From the NCBI GenBank assembly GCA_963721345.1, contig CAVRIT010000001.1, forward strand, positions 2,232,001 through 2,296,000: a stretch of DNA of 64,000 bases, read 5' to 3'. Position 1 is the first letter of the stretch; every line of letters begins with the position of its first letter. Source of the stretch: JACDAN01 sp963721345. Lineage in GTDB: Bacteria; Actinomycetota; Thermoleophilia; Gaiellales; Gaiellaceae. This document shows, piece by piece, positions 37,317 through 47,327 of this stretch. The notes below the pieces were generated by a model. It did not search any database and was not told where the DNA came from. It saw only the letters and a program-made list of their open reading frames with translations. The translations under genes were made by a program, and so were the position numbers.

Positions 37317-38944
37317 AGGCCGCGCCTGTCGCCGTGAGGCGGACGTTGATCGTGGCCATCGCCGTCTTCGTCTCCGGCGCAGCCGTGCTCGGAATGGAGA
37401 TCGCGGCGTCGCGCGTCCTCGCACCGTTCTTCGGCAACTCCCTCTTCGTCTGGGGCGCGCTGATCGGCGTCGTCCTCGCGGGGCTGGCCGTCGGCTACTG
37501 GGCGGGCGGGTGGCTCGCCGACCGGATGCCGACGCCGACGCTGCTCGCGAGCGTGATCGGCCTCGGCGCGCTCTTCGTGCTCGCGATCCCCGTCTTCGAC
37601 GAGCGGGTGCTCGAGGCGATCGTCCGCTGGGATCCCGGTCCTCGGCTGAACCCACTGGTCGCCGCGATCGCGCTGTTCGGACCCGCGAGCATCGTCCTTG
37701 CCGGGGTCGCGCCGATCGCCGTGCGCCTCAGCGCGCACTCCCTCGCGACGCTCGGCCAGACCGCAGGGCGGCTGTTCGCGCTCTCGACCGCGGGCTCGAT
37801 CGCCGGGACCTTCGCGACGGCGTTCTGGCTGATCCCGGAGTTCGGCACCGACCAGCTGCTGGGCCTCGCCGCTGCGGCGCTCTTCGGAGCGGCCACGCTC
37901 GTCGCTCTCAGCGAGCGCCGGCTCTTCGTCGGCGCGCTGGCGGCAGCCGGCATCGTGCTCGCCGCGTATGCGGCCGTCGACCTCGCCCCCAAGACCGGCG
38001 GGACGCTCAGTGAGGCTCAGACGCAGAACTGGTCGCCGATCTATCGCCGCGTGGGCTACGCGCGCGGCCAGTCCCCGCCGAGCGGCGAGGGCCTGCGTCT
38101 CCGCTACGCCAAGGACACGCGCTACCACCGCCTGACGGTCTCCGACGGCGGCACCACGCGCTACCTCCGCTTCGACAGCAGCTTCCAGAGCGGGATGATC
38201 ATCGGGCGCCCGTTCGCGACGGCCTTCGAGTACACCGATCTCTTCCATCTCGTGAAGGCGTACAACCCGGAGGCTCGCGACGTCCTCTTCATCGGCCTCG
38301 GCGGCGGGTCGTCCCCTAAGCGTCTCTGGCGAGACTTCCAGGACCTGCGGCTGCAGGCCGTCGAGCTCGACTCGGTCGTCCGCGACGTCGCCCATCGCTA
38401 CTTCTCCCTGCCGAGAGACGACCCGCGGCTCGAGGTCGCGATCGACGACGGCCGCCGGTACCTCGACCGGAACAAGCGGCGCTACGACGCGATCCTGATC
38501 GACGCGTTCTTCTCGGACGCGATTCCGTTCCACCTCTTCACGCAGGAGTTCATGGCGCTCGCACGCTCCCGCCTGAACCCGGGCGGCGTGATCATCACGA
38601 ACACGATCGGCTCGATCGCTGGGGACACCTCGGAGCTCTTCCGCTCCGTCTACCGCACCTACCGATCGGTTTTTCCGACCGTCCTCGTCCACCCGACGAT
38701 CCTGGGCACCCAGGACACCGACGACACGGCGGTCCGCAACCTGATCCTCGTAGCGACGGAAAGCCCCGCCCCGTCAAAGGCATTCCTCAATGAGAGATGG
38801 GCCCAGATCGCAAAGGACCATCCCACCGTTCCGGACCTTCGGCGTCGCATCCAACAACGAGACGACCGGGAGATCCCGACGGAGGGCGTCCCAACCCTCA
38901 CCGACCAGTACGCCCCAACAGACGCCCTACTCCTAATCGAATAG
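37292..38944 (+). CDS. Membrane-fused spermidine synthase-like protein
   Basis: A 550-residue protein. Residues 15-230 contain about seven membrane spans opening IVAIAVFVSGAAVLGMEIAASRVLAPFFGNSLFVWGA, a common fused-synthase N-terminus. The C-terminal part is a Rossmann methyltransferase/aminopropyltransferase fold with DVLFIGLGGGSSPKRLWRDF, AVELDSVVRDVAHRYF and the IDDGRRYLDR segment. The polyamine-site acidic residues are only partly matched. The natural substrate of these fused proteins is uncertain. GTG 37292 overlaps the upstream gene by 25 nt; GTG 37334 is an alternative start. Confidence 0.85.
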   Translation: MGSAVRAVEAAPVAVRRTLIVAIAVFVSGAAVLGMEIAASRVLAPFFGNSLFVWGALIGVVLAGLAVGYWAGGWLADRMPTPTLLASVIGLGALFVLAIPVFDERVLEAIVRWDPGPRLNPLVAAIALFGPASIVLAGVAPIAVRLSAHSLATLGQTAGRLFALSTAGSIAGTFATAFWLIPEFGTDQLLGLAAAALFGAATLVALSERRLFVGALAAAGIVLAAYAAVDLAPKTGGTLSEAQTQNWSPIYRRVGYARGQSPPSGEGLRLRYAKDTRYHRLTVSDGGTTRYLRFDSSFQSGMIIGRPFATAFEYTDLFHLVKAYNPEARDVLFIGLGGGSSPKRLWRDFQDLRLQAVELDSVVRDVAHRYFSLPRDDPRLEVAIDDGRRYLDRNKRRYDAILIDAFFSDAIPFHLFTQEFMALARSRLNPGGVIITNTIGSIAGDTSELFRSVYRTYRSVFPTVLVHPTILGTQDTDDTAVRNLILVATESPAPSKAFLNERWAQIAKDHPTVPDLRRRIQQRDDREIPTEGVPTLTDQYAPTDALLLIE

Positions 38945-38953
38945 CAACCCGCC

Positions 38954-39084
38954 GCGGAACGGGACATGGCCCGTTCCGCTCACCAACCACCCCTAGAGAA
39001 GGAAGCGGCGAGCGCAGCTGGGCCGCGCGCCGCGAAGCGGCGCCCGGCTTCATACCCTCGCCGGAAATCGTGAGATTTCCGGCG
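38954..39084 (+). ncRNA. 131-nt structured 3' element, copy A
   Basis: It begins 10 nt after the stop of the spermidine synthase-like gene. Hairpin 1 is GCGGAACGGG-ACATGG-CCCGTTCCGC (38954-38979). Hairpin 2 is GCGCCGC-GAA-GCGGCGC (39027-39043), flanked by GAAGC and GCTTC that can pair. Hairpin 3 is CGCCGGAAATC-GTGA-GATTTCCGGCG (39059-39084), with a GNRA loop. A second copy of identical length and spacing lies at 40277-40407, with compensatory changes in hairpins 2 and 3. A further GCGCCC-GCA-GGGCGC hairpin (39091-39105) follows only this copy. Whether it acts as RNA or DNA is unknown. Confidence 0.65.
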
Positions 39085-39114
39085 ACCCAAGCGCCCGCAG
39101 GGCGCGAGGGAACA

Positions 39115-39198
39115 TGCCGAAGGTGGGACTCGAACCCACACGGCCCGAAGGCCACCGGATTTTGAGTCCGGCGCGTCTGCCAGTTCCGCCACTTCGGC
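39115..39198 (-). tRNA. tRNA-Leu, anticodon CAA
   Basis: The minus strand reads a class II tRNA: acceptor GCCGAAG pairs with CTTCGGC, followed by discriminator A. The D arm lies around TGGCGGAACTGGCAGACGCG. The anticodon arm is CCGGA-CTCAAAA-TCCGG with anticodon CAA. The long variable arm is TGGCCTTCGGGCC-like, and the T arm is GTGGG-TTCGAGT-CCCAC. The length is 84 nt. The 3' CCA is not encoded. It decodes UUG. Confidence 0.95.
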
Positions 39199-39208
39199 CG
39201 GGACCACC

Positions 39209-39214
39209 TAGGGT
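39209..39214 (+). promoter_or_regulatory. -10 box TAGGGT of the phosphofructokinase gene
   Basis: TAGGGT ends 6 nt before the GTG at 39221, the same spacing as at other leaderless genes here. Confidence 0.45.
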
Positions 39215-39220
39215 AGCCGC

Positions 39221-40267
<1,047 letters not shown>

Positions 40268-40276
40268 CGATACGCG

Positions 40277-40407
40277 GCGGAACGGGACATGGCCCGTTCC
40301 GCTCACAAACGACCTCGGAGAAAGGAAGCGGCGAGAGCTAGTTGGCCGCGCGGCGCGCAGCGCCGCCCGGCTTCATACCCTCGCCGAAAGTCGGGAGACT
40401 TTCGGCG
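40277..40407 (+). ncRNA. 131-nt structured 3' element, copy B
   Basis: It starts 10 nt after the phosphofructokinase stop. Hairpin 1 (40277-40302) is identical to copy A. Hairpin 2 is GCGGCGC-GCA-GCGCCGC (40350-40366). Hairpin 3 is CGCCGAAAGTC-GGGA-GACTTTCGGCG (40382-40407). Relative to copy A, one pair in hairpin 2 and two pairs in hairpin 3 changed on both sides, and the loop stays GNRA (GTGA versus GGGA). I count about 21 differences in 131 positions. The rest of the gap to livK (40408-40527) has an AAGCCG...CGGCTT hairpin and no gene. Confidence 0.65.
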
Positions 40408-40539
40408 AAACGAGGCGAAGCCGAAGGGTTCCGGCTTGCAGCCTGAACCGATTGTCCGGATACTTCTGGCTCGGAGCGGCGGATGGCGGCGGAACCTCGT
40501 CCTTTCCGCTAGGTGAGAACAGGCGATGGAGGAGGCGTT

Positions 40540-41907
40540 TTGAAGAAGCGTGGGTTACTAGGTTTCATGATCTTGCTGCTCGCCGCCATGGCGCTGGCTG
40601 CGGCCAGCTGCGGCGGAGACGATGACGGCGGCGGCGGCGGCGAAGGCGGCGAAGTCACCGCTGTTCCGAGCTCGTCGTGCGCGAAGCTCGAGTACGAAGG
40701 CGAGGGCGATCCCGACTACATCGTCGTGAGCGACCTCCCGCGGCAGGGCGGTTCGCGCCTGCAGACGACACAGATGGTCGGCGCGATGCGGCTCCTGCTC
40801 CAGGACAAGAAGTGGAAGGCGGGCGACTACAACATCGCCTACCAGGACTGCGACGACTCGACCGCCCAGGCGGGCAAGTGGGACTCCGGGAAGTGCAGCC
40901 AGAACGCAAACGCGTACGCGGGCAACGAGAGCGTGATCGCGAACGTGGGCACGTTCAACTCCGGTTGCGCGGCCATCGAGATCCCGGTCCTGAACGAGGC
41001 GCCGGGCGGCGGAGTGCTGATGGTTTCGCCGGCGAACACGTACGGCTGCCTCACCGAGCCGTGCTCCGGCAACGAGCCCGAGAAGTACTACCCATCGGGC
41101 ACGCGCAACTACCTGCGGGTCGCGCCAAGCGACCCGAATCAGGGCGCCGTTGTCGCCGCGCTGATGGCAGAGCAGGGCGTCAAGACCGTCTACATCCTGA
41201 ACGACAAGGAGGCCTACGGCCTCGGCGTCGCGAAGAACGTCCAGGGTGCTGCTGAGGCAGCCGGGATCGACGTCGTGGGCTTCGCCGCCTACACGCCGAC
41301 CTCGGCGAACTTCGAGGCGCTGTTCCAGAAGATCAAGGGCACCAACCCTGACGCGGTCTTCATCGGCGGTCTGATCGACGAGAACAGCGGCCAGGTGATC
41401 AACGACAAAGTCGCGGTACTCGGGCCGAACAACGGCGCGGTGAAGCTTTTCCTGCCGGACGGCTTCGCAGACAACGCCGTCTTCCTTCCGAGCGAGGGCG
41501 GCACGCCCAAGGCGAAGGACGCGTTCTTCACCGTCGCCGGCGCCCCGGTCGACCAGTACAAGGGGACCGGCGGCGAGTTCGCCAAGCGCTTCCAGGACGA
41601 GGTGCTCGGCGGTGAGGCAGTGAGCCCGTACGCGATCCTGGCAGTGCAGGCGATGGACGTCGTCCTGAACGCGATCGAGAACTCGGACGGCACGCGTGCC
41701 GACGTGATCGCGAAGGCGTTCGAGTACACCACCGAAGACGGCTACATCGGCGGCTTCGAGTTCAACGAGAACGGCGACGTCACCGGCGCCTCGGGCGCAG
41801 TGCTCACGTTCAGCGTCTACAAGGGCACCGACGAGCTGACGACGCTCAAAACGATGACGCCGGAAGCTGACCTGATCGAGGCGGCCCGGAAGGCCGCGGG
41901 AGGCTAG
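40540..41907 (+). CDS. livK: Branched-chain amino acid ABC transporter, substrate-binding lipoprotein
   Basis: A 455-residue periplasmic-binding-protein type lipoprotein. The signal peptide ILLLAAMALAAASC has a lipobox with Cys24 as the lipidation site, followed by a Gly/Asp-rich linker. The two-lobed Leu/Ile/Val-binding fold follows (QTTQMVGAMRLLLQDKKW, VYILNDKEAYGLGVAKNVQ, PDAVFIGGLIDENSGQVI). The TTG start follows GGAGGAGG (40528-40535) and gives a basic n-region MKKRG. It is the first gene of a livKHMGF operon; the ligand could be a branched-chain amino acid or a related compound. Confidence 0.92.
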   Translation: MKKRGLLGFMILLLAAMALAAASCGGDDDGGGGGEGGEVTAVPSSSCAKLEYEGEGDPDYIVVSDLPRQGGSRLQTTQMVGAMRLLLQDKKWKAGDYNIAYQDCDDSTAQAGKWDSGKCSQNANAYAGNESVIANVGTFNSGCAAIEIPVLNEAPGGGVLMVSPANTYGCLTEPCSGNEPEKYYPSGTRNYLRVAPSDPNQGAVVAALMAEQGVKTVYILNDKEAYGLGVAKNVQGAAEAAGIDVVGFAAYTPTSANFEALFQKIKGTNPDAVFIGGLIDENSGQVINDKVAVLGPNNGAVKLFLPDGFADNAVFLPSEGGTPKAKDAFFTVAGAPVDQYKGTGGEFAKRFQDEVLGGEAVSPYAILAVQAMDVVLNAIENSDGTRADVIAKAFEYTTEDGYIGGFEFNENGDVTGASGAVLTFSVYKGTDELTTLKTMTPEADLIEAARKAAGG

Positions 41908-41922
41908 ACAGAACAACACCTG

Positions 41923-41955
41923 GTTCGGGGGCGGCCGGCGAGGCCGCCCCCGAAC
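41923..41955 (+). promoter_or_regulatory. Strong intercistronic hairpin between livK and livH
   Basis: GTTCGGGGGCGGCC-GGCGA-GGCCGCCCCCGAAC is a perfect 14-bp stem with no T tract. It fits the known pattern of a 3' stabiliser or partial terminator that raises binding-protein levels over permease levels. Confidence 0.65.
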
Positions 41956-41967
41956 ACTGGTACCAAC

Positions 41968-43032
41968 GTGGCGCGAAGGGCGACAGAGTGGGCGTCGGCG
42001 CTGACGGCTCTTCTCCGTCGTCCGAGACCCCGCGCCCTGTCCCTGATCGGGATCGGGATCCTCTTCCTTCTCGGCGTCTGGCTCCTGATCAACCTGATCA
42101 AGGACCCCGAGCGGTTCTTCACCGTCTTCCTGATCGGGATGACGACGGGGCTCGTTTACGCCCTCGTCGCGCTCGGCTACACGCTCGTCTACGGGATCCT
42201 GCAGCTGATCAACTTCGCTCACGGCGACGTGTTCGCGTTCACCGGCCTGTTCGCGAGCACGATGATCCTCACCGTCTTCGACCTCACAGAGGAGGACGCC
42301 GCGGCGGTGATCGTGCTCGGCCTGGTGGGCACCCTGCTCGCCGTGGTCGCCTTCGGCGCGACGCTCAACACGGTGATCGAGCGCGTGGCCTACCACAGGC
42401 TGCTGAAGGCACCGAGGCTCTCGCTCCTGATCACCGCGGTCGGGATGTCGTTCATCGTGCAGAACATCGCCCTCGCGATCTACGACGTGAACTACCGGCG
42501 CGTGCCGGAGTTGATCCCCCGCACCGAGGTGTTCTCGATCGGCGGCGTGGAGTACCAGTGGAACAAGCTTTCGGTGGTGCTCGTCACGATCCCCGTGCTG
42601 CTTGCCCTCACCTGGCTCGTCAAGTCGACGCGCCAGGGGAAGGGGATGCGGGCAACCGCCCAGGACCCCGAGGCCGCGGCGATGGTCGGGATCGATGTGA
42701 ACCGGACGATCTCGTTCACGTTCGCCCTCGCCGGGGGGCTGGCCGGTGTCGGCGGCATGCTGTTCCTGCTCCAGTTCAACATCCGCTACGACACGGGCTT
42801 CGAGCTCGGGCTGATCGCATTCACGGCAGCGGTGCTCGGCGGCATCGGCAATCTCACGGGCGCGGTCCTCGGCGCGGTCGTGATCGGCCTGATCCAGGCC
42901 TTCAGCGACGGCCTCGGCTGGTACGCGCCCGGAAGCGACTGGACGCGGTCGATCATCTTCGTCGTCCTGATCGCGATCCTCGTCTTCCGTCCCCAGGGAA
43001 TCCTCGGCGAACAGACGTCGGATCGGGCGTGA
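41968..43032 (+). CDS. livH: Branched-chain amino acid ABC transporter permease LivH
   Basis: A 354-residue inner-membrane permease with about eight spans. Markers: MTTGLVYALVALGYTLVYGILQLINFAHGD near the N-terminus, and the coupling segment KSTRQGKGMRATAQDPEAAAMVGIDVNR that contacts the ATPases. LAGVGGMLFLLQFNIRYDTGFELGLIAFTAAVLGGIG follows. The N-terminal extension of about 35 residues is basic and cytoplasmic. GTG 41968 lies 60 nt after livK, behind the hairpin. Confidence 0.93.
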   Translation: MARRATEWASALTALLRRPRPRALSLIGIGILFLLGVWLLINLIKDPERFFTVFLIGMTTGLVYALVALGYTLVYGILQLINFAHGDVFAFTGLFASTMILTVFDLTEEDAAAVIVLGLVGTLLAVVAFGATLNTVIERVAYHRLLKAPRLSLLITAVGMSFIVQNIALAIYDVNYRRVPELIPRTEVFSIGGVEYQWNKLSVVLVTIPVLLALTWLVKSTRQGKGMRATAQDPEAAAMVGIDVNRTISFTFALAGGLAGVGGMLFLLQFNIRYDTGFELGLIAFTAAVLGGIGNLTGAVLGAVVIGLIQAFSDGLGWYAPGSDWTRSIIFVVLIAILVFRPQGILGEQTSDRA

Positions 43033-43036
43033 GCGC

Positions 43037-44290
43037 ATGAGCGAGGGCACGAACACCGAGACCCCCAAGCGCCGGCGGCATCCGAGCGGTGGCGGCACGT
43101 TCGAGCTGATCTCGGGCCCGTGGGGCAGGCTGCCCGAGCCGGCGCGCCGCTGGGCGCCCGCCGGGCTCCTCTTCCTCTTCGCGCTGCTGTACCCATACCT
43201 CGTGTCCGACCTCAAGAGCTTCGGCGAGCTGGGGGACTTCTTCCCGGCGCTCAACTCGGCCGTCTACATCCTCGTCTTCACGATGATGGCGCTCGGGCTC
43301 AACATCGTCGTCGGCTACAGCGGCCTGCTCGACCTCGGGTACGTCGCGTTCTACGCCGCCGGCGCCTACACCGCGGGGTGGCTCGCATCGGGCCACTTCC
43401 AGCAGGTCAGCTTCCACTTCGGCTCGATCGGGCTGCAGAAGGACACGGCCGGTGTCCACATCTCCGTCTGGGCGGTCCTGCTGATCGCAGGGCTCTTCAC
43501 CGCGATGACGGGGATTTTGATCGGACTGCCAACCCTACGGCTGCGCGGGGACTACCTCGCGATCGTGACCCTCGGGTTCGGGGAGATCATCCCGCAGGTC
43601 GTCCGCAACGGCGACGACATCTCGGGGCGCAACATCACGAACGGCACCTTCGGGATCAACCCGATCGACTCTCCGGGTTTCGGCGAGACGCTGGGCGACG
43701 CGATCGGGCTGCCGGTCGACTTCCAGCAGTCCTTCGACAAGGACCGATTCTTCTACTGGGGAATCCTCGCGCTGCTCCTGTTCACCGTCTACTGCTCGTG
43801 GCGACTCCGCGACTCTCGGCTGGGGCGGGCCTGGATCGCCATTCGCGAGGACGAGACCGCGGCGGCGGCGATGGGCATTCCCCTTATGCGCACGAAGACC
43901 TGGGCGTATGCGCTTGGGGCCTTCTTCGGCGGCGTCGCCGGGGCCTACTACGCGAGTTTCAAAGACGGCGCCTTCCCGGCGGACTTCTACTTCAACATCT
44001 CGGTCTTCCTGCTGTGCATGGTGATCCTCGGCGGCATGGGCTCGATCTGGGGCGTGATCGCCGGCGGCGTGATCCTCGCGTGGCTGAACGTCGAGGGCCT
44101 GGCCGTGATCGGGAGCAAGTTCAACGAGGCGGCCGGCACGGAATTCGAGGTCGCGAAGTACCAGTTCGGGATCTACGGGCTGATCATCGTGTTGATGATG
44201 CTGTTCCGGCCGACGGGCTTGATCCCGGAGCGGCGGCGCAAGCGCGAACTCGAGGAAGGCGTCCACGACGAGACGTTCTTCGACACCTAA
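43037..44290 (+). CDS. livM: Branched-chain amino acid ABC transporter permease LivM
   Basis: A 417-residue permease partner of LivH. Typical segments: MMALGLNIVVGYSGLLDLGYVAFYAAGAY, PTLRLRGDYLAIVTLGFGEIIPQ, and the EAA-like loop SRLGRAWIAIREDETAAAAMGI. GGMGSIWGVIAGGVILAWL lies near the end, and a charged tail follows (RRRKRELEEGVHDETFFDT). It has an inserted loop around VSFHFGSIGLQKDTAGVHIS, as in long LivM proteins. It starts 4 nt after the livH stop. Confidence 0.93.
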   Translation: MSEGTNTETPKRRRHPSGGGTFELISGPWGRLPEPARRWAPAGLLFLFALLYPYLVSDLKSFGELGDFFPALNSAVYILVFTMMALGLNIVVGYSGLLDLGYVAFYAAGAYTAGWLASGHFQQVSFHFGSIGLQKDTAGVHISVWAVLLIAGLFTAMTGILIGLPTLRLRGDYLAIVTLGFGEIIPQVVRNGDDISGRNITNGTFGINPIDSPGFGETLGDAIGLPVDFQQSFDKDRFFYWGILALLLFTVYCSWRLRDSRLGRAWIAIREDETAAAAMGIPLMRTKTWAYALGAFFGGVAGAYYASFKDGAFPADFYFNISVFLLCMVILGGMGSIWGVIAGGVILAWLNVEGLAVIGSKFNEAAGTEFEVAKYQFGIYGLIIVLMMLFRPTGLIPERRRKRELEEGVHDETFFDT

Positions 44291-44293
44291 GCG

Positions 44294-45073
44294 ATGAGCG
44301 CCCCCGAGAGCCTGCTGGTCGTCGAGGCCCTCCGCAAGGAGTTCGGTGGCCTGATCGCCGTCAACGACGTCGACTTTGCCGTCCCGAAGGGCTCGATCGT
44401 CAGCTTGATCGGCCCCAACGGTGCCGGGAAGACGACCTTCTTCAACATGCTGACGGGGATGTACGACCCGACCGGGGGCCGGATCCTCTTCGACGGCACC
44501 GAGGTGACGGGCAAGCCCGCCCACGCGATCACTGAGCTCGGCATCGGCCGCACCTTCCAGAACATTCGCCTGTTCGAGCAGATGACCGCGCTGGAGAACG
44601 TGCTGGTCGGCATGCACCCGCGGCTGAAGGGCGGGATCATCGGCTCGATCCTGACGACGCCGCGCGTTCGACGGGAGGAGCGCGAGGCGGCCGAGCGAGC
44701 CCGGGAACTCCTCCGCTTCAGCGGCCTGCGCGGTCGGGACGACGAGCTGTCGCGGAACCTTCCTTACGGCGACCAGCGCCGCCTCGAGGTGGCCCGGGCG
44801 CTCGCCACGCAACCAAAGCTGCTGCTGCTCGACGAGCCGACCGCGGGGATGAACCCACAGGAGACCGCCGCGTTCACCGAGTTCGTGGACAAGCTGCGCA
44901 GCGAAGGGGAGCTGACCGTCCTCCTGATCGAGCACGACATGCGGGTCGTGATGGGCATCTCGGATCGCGTGACCGTGCTCGACTACGGCGAGAAGATCGC
45001 CGAGGGAACGCCGAAAGAGGTCCAGACCGACGAGCGTGTGATCGAGGCGTACCTCGGCAGGGGCGCAGCGTGA
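44294..45073 (+). CDS. livG: Branched-chain amino acid ABC transporter ATPase LivG
   Basis: A 259-residue ABC ATPase. Walker A is GPNGAGKTTFFN, the LivG-typical IGRTFQNIRLFEQMTALENVLVGMH includes the Q-loop, the signature is LPYGDQRRLEVARAL, Walker B is LLLLDEPTAGMNP, and the switch His is in LIEHDMRVVMG. The YGDQ form of the signature is normal for LivG. It overlaps livF by 4 nt (GTGA). Confidence 0.95.
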   Translation: MSAPESLLVVEALRKEFGGLIAVNDVDFAVPKGSIVSLIGPNGAGKTTFFNMLTGMYDPTGGRILFDGTEVTGKPAHAITELGIGRTFQNIRLFEQMTALENVLVGMHPRLKGGIIGSILTTPRVRREEREAAERARELLRFSGLRGRDDELSRNLPYGDQRRLEVARALATQPKLLLLDEPTAGMNPQETAAFTEFVDKLRSEGELTVLLIEHDMRVVMGISDRVTVLDYGEKIAEGTPKEVQTDERVIEAYLGRGAA

Positions 45074-45816
45074 CGGAGCAGGCGGAAGGCGGGAACGGCC
45101 GGCCGGTCGTCCTCGAGGTGAAGGACGTCCACACCTACTACGGCTCGATCCACGCCCTCAAGGGGATCTCGCTCCAGGTGAAGGACGGCGAGATCGTCAC
45201 GCTGATCGGGGCGAACGGTGCAGGAAAGTCGACGACGCTCCGATCGATCAACGGCCTGAACCATCCGCGGCAGGGCCGGATCACGTTCCAGGGGCGGGAC
45301 ATCACGAACGTCGTCCCGCACAAGGTGGTCAAGCTCGGCATCTCGCAGTCGCCGGAAGGGCGCAGGCTGTTTCCGCGGATGAGCGTGATGGAGAACCTCG
45401 AGATGGGAGCCTTCCAGCGCGAGGACCGCTCGACCTTCAAGGAGGATCTGGAACGCGTCTACACGCTCTTCCCGAGGCTGGCGGAGCGGAGACAGCAGAA
45501 GGCCGGAACGCTCTCCGGGGGCGAGCAGCAGATGTGCGCGATCGGGCGTGCGCTGATGGCCCGCCCGAAGCTCCTGCTCCTCGACGAGCCGTCGATGGGG
45601 CTCGCGCCGATCTTCGTGGAGAAGATCTTCGAGATCGTCCGCGAGATCAACGAACAGGGGACGCCGATCCTCCTCGTGGAGCAGAACGCCCTGATGGCGC
45701 TCGACGTCGCCGACCGCGGCTACGTACTGGAGACCGGTCGCATCGCGCTCGCCGACGACGCGAAGAGCCTGCGCGCGAACGAGCAGGTGCAGAAGACGTA
45801 CCTAGGCGTCGACTAG
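45070..45816 (+). CDS. livF: Branched-chain amino acid ABC transporter ATPase LivF
   Basis: A 248-residue ABC ATPase. Walker A is GANGAGKSTTLRSI, then ISQSPEGRRLFPRMSVMENLEMGA with the Q-loop region. The signature is LSGGEQQMCAIGRALM, Walker B is LLLLDEPSMGLAP and the switch segment is LLVEQNALMALDVADRGYVLETG. The last gene of the livKHMGF operon; its stop overlaps the stop of the convergent LarA-like gene by 4 nt. Confidence 0.95.
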   Translation: MTEQAEGGNGRPVVLEVKDVHTYYGSIHALKGISLQVKDGEIVTLIGANGAGKSTTLRSINGLNHPRQGRITFQGRDITNVVPHKVVKLGISQSPEGRRLFPRMSVMENLEMGAFQREDRSTFKEDLERVYTLFPRLAERRQQKAGTLSGGEQQMCAIGRALMARPKLLLLDEPSMGLAPIFVEKIFEIVREINEQGTPILLVEQNALMALDVADRGYVLETGRIALADDAKSLRANEQVQKTYLGVD

Positions 45817-47327
45817 TTCGGCTGGACCCGGATCGGAAAGTACGGTGGCGTGACGAAGTAGCCGACGCGCGGCTCGCCGCCTGCTCGTGCGTGCGCCATG
45901 GAGAGCGCCGACGCAAGGTTCCGAGTCGGAACGAAGCCGAGCTGGCGCGCTGCCTGCGCGTCGCGGCACCCGGCGACGAGGACGGCCCCAAGCCGGTCGA
46001 CGATCGGCAGGCACGCCGCCCAGTCGACGAAGGGGAGCAGCGGGTGACAGGAGCGCCCCTCGCGGTAGGCCGCGATTGCGCGCGGATCGCTTGCAGCGAC
46101 GCGTTCGGCGTCGGCCCACGCCGCGGGCTCGTGGGCCGCGCGCGTGCCGAGCGTCCGGAGGACGTTGAAGAAGGTGCGGTACGGCGTCTGGACGGGATGG
46201 GGAAATGTCCGGTCGAAGGGGGAGAGGAGGACAACCGTGCCGCCCTCCGCGATGGGGAAGGCGTCGCGCCACAGCCGCAACGCGAGTCCGAACGCCAGGT
46301 ACGCGGTGAGGACTGGGTTCGGCCGCTCCCGCGGAAGATAGGGCGTCGTCGCGGGAGCGCCGACCACCGCGACGTCCAACGGGGCGTCGAGCGTCGCCGA
46401 GCGTGCGTCGACGCCGCGGAGCAGCGCCTCGGCGTGCGCTACCGACGGAGGCCCGCCGAAGACGGCCGCCGCGCTCAGCTCCCGGGGGACGGACGTCAGC
46501 ATCCTGCTGCGAATGGGGCCCGGCATCGCGCGGAACAGGAGCCGGACCGGCGAGGCCGAGATCCGCTCCAGCGCGCGGCCGTCGTGCGGGTACCCGTGGA
46601 ACGCCCCGGTGACGGCGGGAGGGTTGAGCGTCAGCGACGCTCCGATCACGGGGACGCGGCGCGAGAGCTCCCGCTCGATCGCGCACGCCACGCGCCATCC
46701 GCCGGACGCCGAGGTCTCGAGCAGCGAATAGGAGTTCGCCGCGCGCATCGTCTCCGGCCCCGACGCTGCGACGAGCGCGGCGGGCCCGCCGTGGATGAGC
46801 GTGTCGGCGGAGGAGACGACGACGACGGCGTCGGTCTCGACCAGGGCCGGATTGACGCGGAGCGGGATGTGTCCTTCCCGGCCGAGGTCGACCAGGTCGG
46901 GCCGCTCGGCGTCGTGGATCTCGAGCCCGCCGGAAAAGCGGCGCGCGAGCTCTGGGAGGACGATGTACTCGAGGTCGCGCTGGGCCGGTCGTTTCGCGAG
47001 CCCGCCGGCGACGAGCAGCGTCTGCCGCTCGAGCGCGATCCCGAGTCGCTCGAGCTCGGCGACAGTCGCTGCGACGGCCGCGATCCGCGGGTCGCGCGGA
47101 GCGCTGGGAATCGGCAGAGCAGGCGGCTCGACGACGATCGTGACCCGCCCGCCGCGCGGGACTAGCTGCTCGAGCGGCGAGCCGGTGAGCGGGAAGCGCA
47201 GCGCCTCGCGCACGGCGGCTCCGACGTCGGCGAGCGCGGGAGCAGGCGGCGGGGCCCGCAGCACGATTGCGTCGTCGGGCAGCTCGACGACCTGCAGGCG
47301 CGAACCGGCGAGCAGCGGGATGCGCAC
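45813..47327 (-). CDS. LarA-like (DUF2088) protein
   Basis: A 504-residue protein of the nickel-dependent lactate racemase superfamily. Visible are VTIVVEPPALPIP..., the VDLGREGHIPLRVNPALVETDAVVVVSSADTLIHGGPAALVAASG region that corresponds to LarA's active-site domain, and the C-terminal Rossmann-like part (VPTRNLASALSMAHARAG). The SGG-x-K lysine segment that carries the nickel-pincer cofactor in LarA is not recognisable here (GPAALVAASGPETMR instead). It may therefore be a non-racemase member. GTG 47327 overlaps the upstream acetyltransferase stop by 1 nt. Confidence 0.65.
   Translation of the reverse strand: MRIPLLAGSRLQVVELPDDAIVLRAPPPAPALADVGAAVREALRFPLTGSPLEQLVPRGGRVTIVVEPPALPIPSAPRDPRIAAVAATVAELERLGIALERQTLLVAGGLAKRPAQRDLEYIVLPELARRFSGGLEIHDAERPDLVDLGREGHIPLRVNPALVETDAVVVVSSADTLIHGGPAALVAASGPETMRAANSYSLLETSASGGWRVACAIERELSRRVPVIGASLTLNPPAVTGAFHGYPHDGRALERISASPVRLLFRAMPGPIRSRMLTSVPRELSAAAVFGGPPSVAHAEALLRGVDARSATLDAPLDVAVVGAPATTPYLPRERPNPVLTAYLAFGLALRLWRDAFPIAEGGTVVLLSPFDRTFPHPVQTPYRTFFNVLRTLGTRAAHEPAAWADAERVAASDPRAIAAYREGRSCHPLLPFVDWAACLPIVDRLGAVLVAGCRDAQAARQLGFVPTRNLASALSMAHARAGGEPRVGYFVTPPYFPIRVQPN

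Noticed and set aside
40558..43254. 898-residue minus-strand ORF opposite livK, livH and livM
   Set aside because: It is rich in Arg, Asp and His as expected for the antisense of hydrophobic GC-rich genes, and the plus-strand genes are unambiguous.
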